A stretch of DNA of 64,000 nt from Bacteroidota bacterium (GTDB lineage Bacteria > Bacteroidota > Bacteroidia > Cytophagales > Cyclobacteriaceae), in assembly GCA_018266055.1 (NCBI GenBank), contig JAFDYT010000006.1, positions 186,001 through 250,000 of the forward strand. The letters run 5' to 3'. Position numbers and translations under genes: made by a program. The stretch's first letter is position 1; every line of letters begins with the position of its first letter. Below are positions 62,361 to 64,000 of this stretch, piece after piece. The notes under the pieces are model-generated. The model saw only the letters and a list, made by a program, of their open reading frames with translations. It did not search any database and was not told the DNA's origin.

Positions 62361-63081
62361 ATTGTGCTTCAGCGATACATGCGATGCTTAATTCATCACA
62401 ACCCGCATCAATAAGTTGTTGACCACACGCCTCCAGGCTCGCGCCGGTAGTGATAATATCGTCTACAAGAAGTATCCGCTTATTTTTTACAAGCTCCTTT
62501 CGGGCAACGGCGAAAGCCTCTTTTACATTTTCCCATCGCTGCATTTTTGATTTCCGCGTTTGCGAAAGTGTGTTTGTAAGTCGTCGAACCAGGTGATCAT
62601 CGAAGGGTACATCCATCGCAGCGGAAAGACCTTCTGCAAATTTGCTGCTTTGATTAAATCCTCGCTTGGCCTGTCTGGACGGATGTAGCGGCATTGGAAT
62701 GATTATGTCAAATTGATTTTTTTCTGCTCTCTTCATCTCATTTCCAAACAGCTCACCAAGCCGCACAGCAACTTCTGGATGATTGTTGTATTTCATTTGA
62801 TGCAATAAATGTTGCACAATTCCGGTTTTTCTAAACTTCAAAAACGCTACAGCATGTTTCAGTGGAAGCCGTCCGATGAACTTTCTGTGAATGGGGTTAT
62901 CTTCATTCCACAAATAGTCGGTGCGGGGAAGATCAATGAGGCATTTTGTACAAAGTATTTGCTCACCGCTCACCAATCCTGTTGAACAACCAAGACAATA
63001 TTCAGGAAAAAACAAGGCGGCAAAGTCAGCCAGTAGCCGCTCAACGGTAAGCGCGTTTGATTTAATGGTGAACAAACTCAT
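62359..63081 (-). CDS. comF: ComF family phosphoribosyltransferase-like protein
   Basis: A 240-residue cytoplasmic protein. A two-CxxC zinc-binding N-terminal motif (CLGC and CTKC at about residues 29-47) is followed by a phosphoribosyltransferase fold whose PRPP loop is RILLVDDIITTGASLEACGQQL. FDIIIPMPLHPSRQAKRGFNQSSKFAEGL is the ComF-specific segment. ComF is needed for DNA uptake in competent bacteria and acts with single-strand DNA handling proteins; in non-competent species the role is unclear. It converges on gldJ with a shared terminator. Confidence 0.93.
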   Translation of the reverse strand: MSLFTIKSNALTVERLLADFAALFFPEYCLGCSTGLVSGEQILCTKCLIDLPRTDYLWNEDNPIHRKFIGRLPLKHAVAFLKFRKTGIVQHLLHQMKYNNHPEVAVRLGELFGNEMKRAEKNQFDIIIPMPLHPSRQAKRGFNQSSKFAEGLSAAMDVPFDDHLVRRLTNTLSQTRKSKMQRWENVKEAFAVARKELVKNKRILLVDDIITTGASLEACGQQLIDAGCDELSIACIAEAQ

Positions 63082-63099
63082 CTTTGCATCAAAAATTCT

Positions 63100-63441
63100 A
63101 TGAGCCTAGTAGAGCAATTTAATGATTACCGCAGCAAAATGAATGAAAAAATTCTGGCTGCCGACAATCTGATCATCAAACGAATATTCAATCTTGACAC
63201 CAATGCCTATCAGGCAGGGGCACTCGACGTAAAATCAAAAGAGTTGATTGGCTTGACTTGTTCTCTTGTGCTGCGGTGCGACGATTGCGTGCGATACCAT
63301 CTTGGCAAATGCAAAGACGTGGGTTTTTCTACGGAAGAAGTGCATGAAGCGATGGGTGTGGCCACGCTTGTAGGGGGCACGATCGTCATTCCTCATTTGC
63401 GCAGGGCTTTCGAATATTGGGATGAACTAACTTCCAAATAG
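63100..63441 (+). CDS. Carboxymuconolactone decarboxylase family protein
   Basis: A 113-residue alpha-helical protein of the CMD/AhpD-like family. The redox CxxC with the following His is in LRCDDCVRYHLGKCKDVG, which fits the AhpD-type peroxidase/disulfide-reductase signature rather than decarboxylases. EVHEAMGVATLVGGTIVIPHLRRAFEYWDEL is the family closing helix pair. It may reduce thiol or peroxide substrates. It starts 18 nt from the divergent comF start and overlaps the next gene (TAGTG). Confidence 0.88.
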   Translation: MSLVEQFNDYRSKMNEKILAADNLIIKRIFNLDTNAYQAGALDVKSKELIGLTCSLVLRCDDCVRYHLGKCKDVGFSTEEVHEAMGVATLVGGTIVIPHLRRAFEYWDELTSK

Positions 63442-63800
63442 TGTTCAAGCGCGACCTGGAACTTGACCGTCAGTGGCAAGAGTTGCTCAATGCGCTCGAA
63501 ACCTCCTTAGGAAAAAAACCTAAAGATCTCAACGGCGTCTTATTTATTATCGGCGTGCAGGAATTGGGGAGGGGCGCAAGAAATTTCTCGAAAGAGGAAA
63601 AGCAAGATCTGATGCACATTGCCATTTGCAAAGTGTTAAGTCTCGCTGGCTATTATGTTCTGGAAGGAACCGATGTCGAGGGTTGGCCGCATTGGAAGCT
63701 GGTGAAAAAACTACCCCATTTTGATTTGATCGAGCAAGAAAAGCTGCTGAAAATGCACGTCGTTGAATATTTTGAAAAAGAACAGGGCTGGACGTTTTGA
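63441..63800 (+). CDS. Conserved hypothetical protein
   Basis: 119 residues from GTG 63441; the G of the previous TAG stop is its first base, so translation is coupled. It reads as an alpha/beta soluble protein: LDRQWQELLNALETSLGKKPKDLNGVLFIIGVQELG, then FSKEEKQDLMHIAICKVLSLAGYYVLEGTDVEGWPHWKLVKKLP. The last part is a helix ending EKEQGWTF. I associate it with Bacteroidota conserved hypotheticals found beside the CMD gene, but do not recognise a named family. No signal peptide or helix for membrane insertion. Confidence 0.7.
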   Translation: MFKRDLELDRQWQELLNALETSLGKKPKDLNGVLFIIGVQELGRGARNFSKEEKQDLMHIAICKVLSLAGYYVLEGTDVEGWPHWKLVKKLPHFDLIEQEKLLKMHVVEYFEKEQGWTF

Positions 63801-63912
63801 AATCGCGGATAAATTGTTTCCACATCTTATACCTTCTTTGAATCCATTCGCTGCGGTGTTAAATTGGTTGTTTAAAACATTAAGGAATCTAAAGACGTTG
63901 TAACAACCTGGC

Positions 63913-64000
63913 ATGGATGAGGGGATAAACGACATTGAAAAAAAGATTGCATCATTCCAACGTAGATATTATCTAAATCTACTGATTCGGGGTGCGATAC
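63913..64000 (+). CDS. DUF4175 family protein, N-terminal fragment
   Basis: The window ends after 29 codons of this frame. The visible sequence, MDEGINDIEKKIASFQRRYY followed by LNLLIRGAI, matches the start of Bacteroidota DUF4175 proteins: a short helix ending in the basic motif before the first transmembrane segment. These are very large (about 1000 residues) membrane proteins with a long coiled coil, of unknown function. Identification rests on only 29 residues and is tentative. It begins 112 nt after the preceding gene. Confidence 0.5.
   Translation, partial: MDEGINDIEKKIASFQRRYYLNLLIRGAI

Noticed and set aside
1-64000. tRNA, rRNA, CRISPR arrays and insertion sequences
   Set aside because: Intergenic gaps were read for cloverleaf arms, evenly spaced repeats and terminal inverted repeats with target duplications; none was found. 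This was by eye and could miss a divergent small RNA.

Overview
The window is ordinary chromosomal DNA from a member of the Bacteroidota, most probably of the Cytophagales/Chryseolinea-type branch. The evidence is a BamA with an enlarged POTRA region followed by two Skp genes, the gliding/type IX secretion lipoprotein GldJ, a bacterial geranylgeranylglyceryl-phosphate-type synthase, DUF4834 and DUF4175 family proteins, a Rho factor with a long N/Q-rich insertion, many S9 peptidases and DUF3857 proteins, and promoter-like TAnnTTTG boxes. The genus cannot be fixed from this sequence alone. Coding density is very high. No gap between genes exceeds 300 bases; the largest are 43445-43732, 60744-61005, 24759-24983 and 32491-32694. 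I see no rRNA, tRNA, CRISPR array, insertion sequence, prophage or plasmid feature.

Layout. 1-3.8 kb: 3' part of bamA plus two skp/ompH genes (outer-membrane protein assembly), ended by a bidirectional terminator. 3.8-6.3 kb: orphan MacB/FtsX-type permease on the minus strand. 6.4-11.4 kb: DUF4834 protein, dapF, secA (with a structured leader) and a SPOR-domain protein. 11.4-24.8 kb: a long minus-strand block. In transcription order it reads serS, a partner-switching regulatory set (SpoIIE-type phosphatase, STAS protein, anti-sigma-type kinase), three SurA/PpiD-like periplasmic chaperone genes, a MoxR ATPase, an M20 amidohydrolase, a Na/Pi cotransporter family protein, two small membrane proteins and the ether-lipid synthase. 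25-26.6 kb: rho with a clear terminator. 26.7-35.1 kb: a CarboxypepD_reg-like secreted protein, two S9 peptidases and three TPM-domain proteins. 35.3-41 kb: glyA, tatC, rpiB, a nitroreductase, a serine/threonine dehydratase and fumC. 41-45 kb: a 2OG-Fe(II) oxygenase, a LEA_2 lipoprotein, a histidine kinase and response regulator facing each other, and a POTRA-less D15/Omp85 barrel. 45-52.7 kb: an SNF2 helicase, an SDR and a pair of DUF3857/transglutaminase-like proteins. 52.8-60.7 kb: radA, a membrane-anchored coiled-coil HhH protein, a small secreted SecD-head-like protein, a THUMP-like methyltransferase and mfd. 61-64 kb: gldJ, comF, a carboxymuconolactone-decarboxylase-family protein, a small hypothetical protein and the start of a DUF4175 protein.

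A recurring theme is envelope biogenesis and secretion: BamA, Skp, SurA-like proteins, SecA, TatC, GldJ and a SecD-like domain. It is mixed with housekeeping metabolism and DNA repair. I found no convincing self-contained novel system. The observations most worth following are the secA leader (perfect 10-bp inverted repeat plus an overlapping 19-codon ORF), the free-standing SecD-head-like protein, the active/inactive DUF3857 pair, the orphan partner-switching module, the three-gene chaperone operon with a degenerate middle member, and the tight packing of convergent genes (seven of ten convergent stop-codon pairs overlap or lie within 2 nt).
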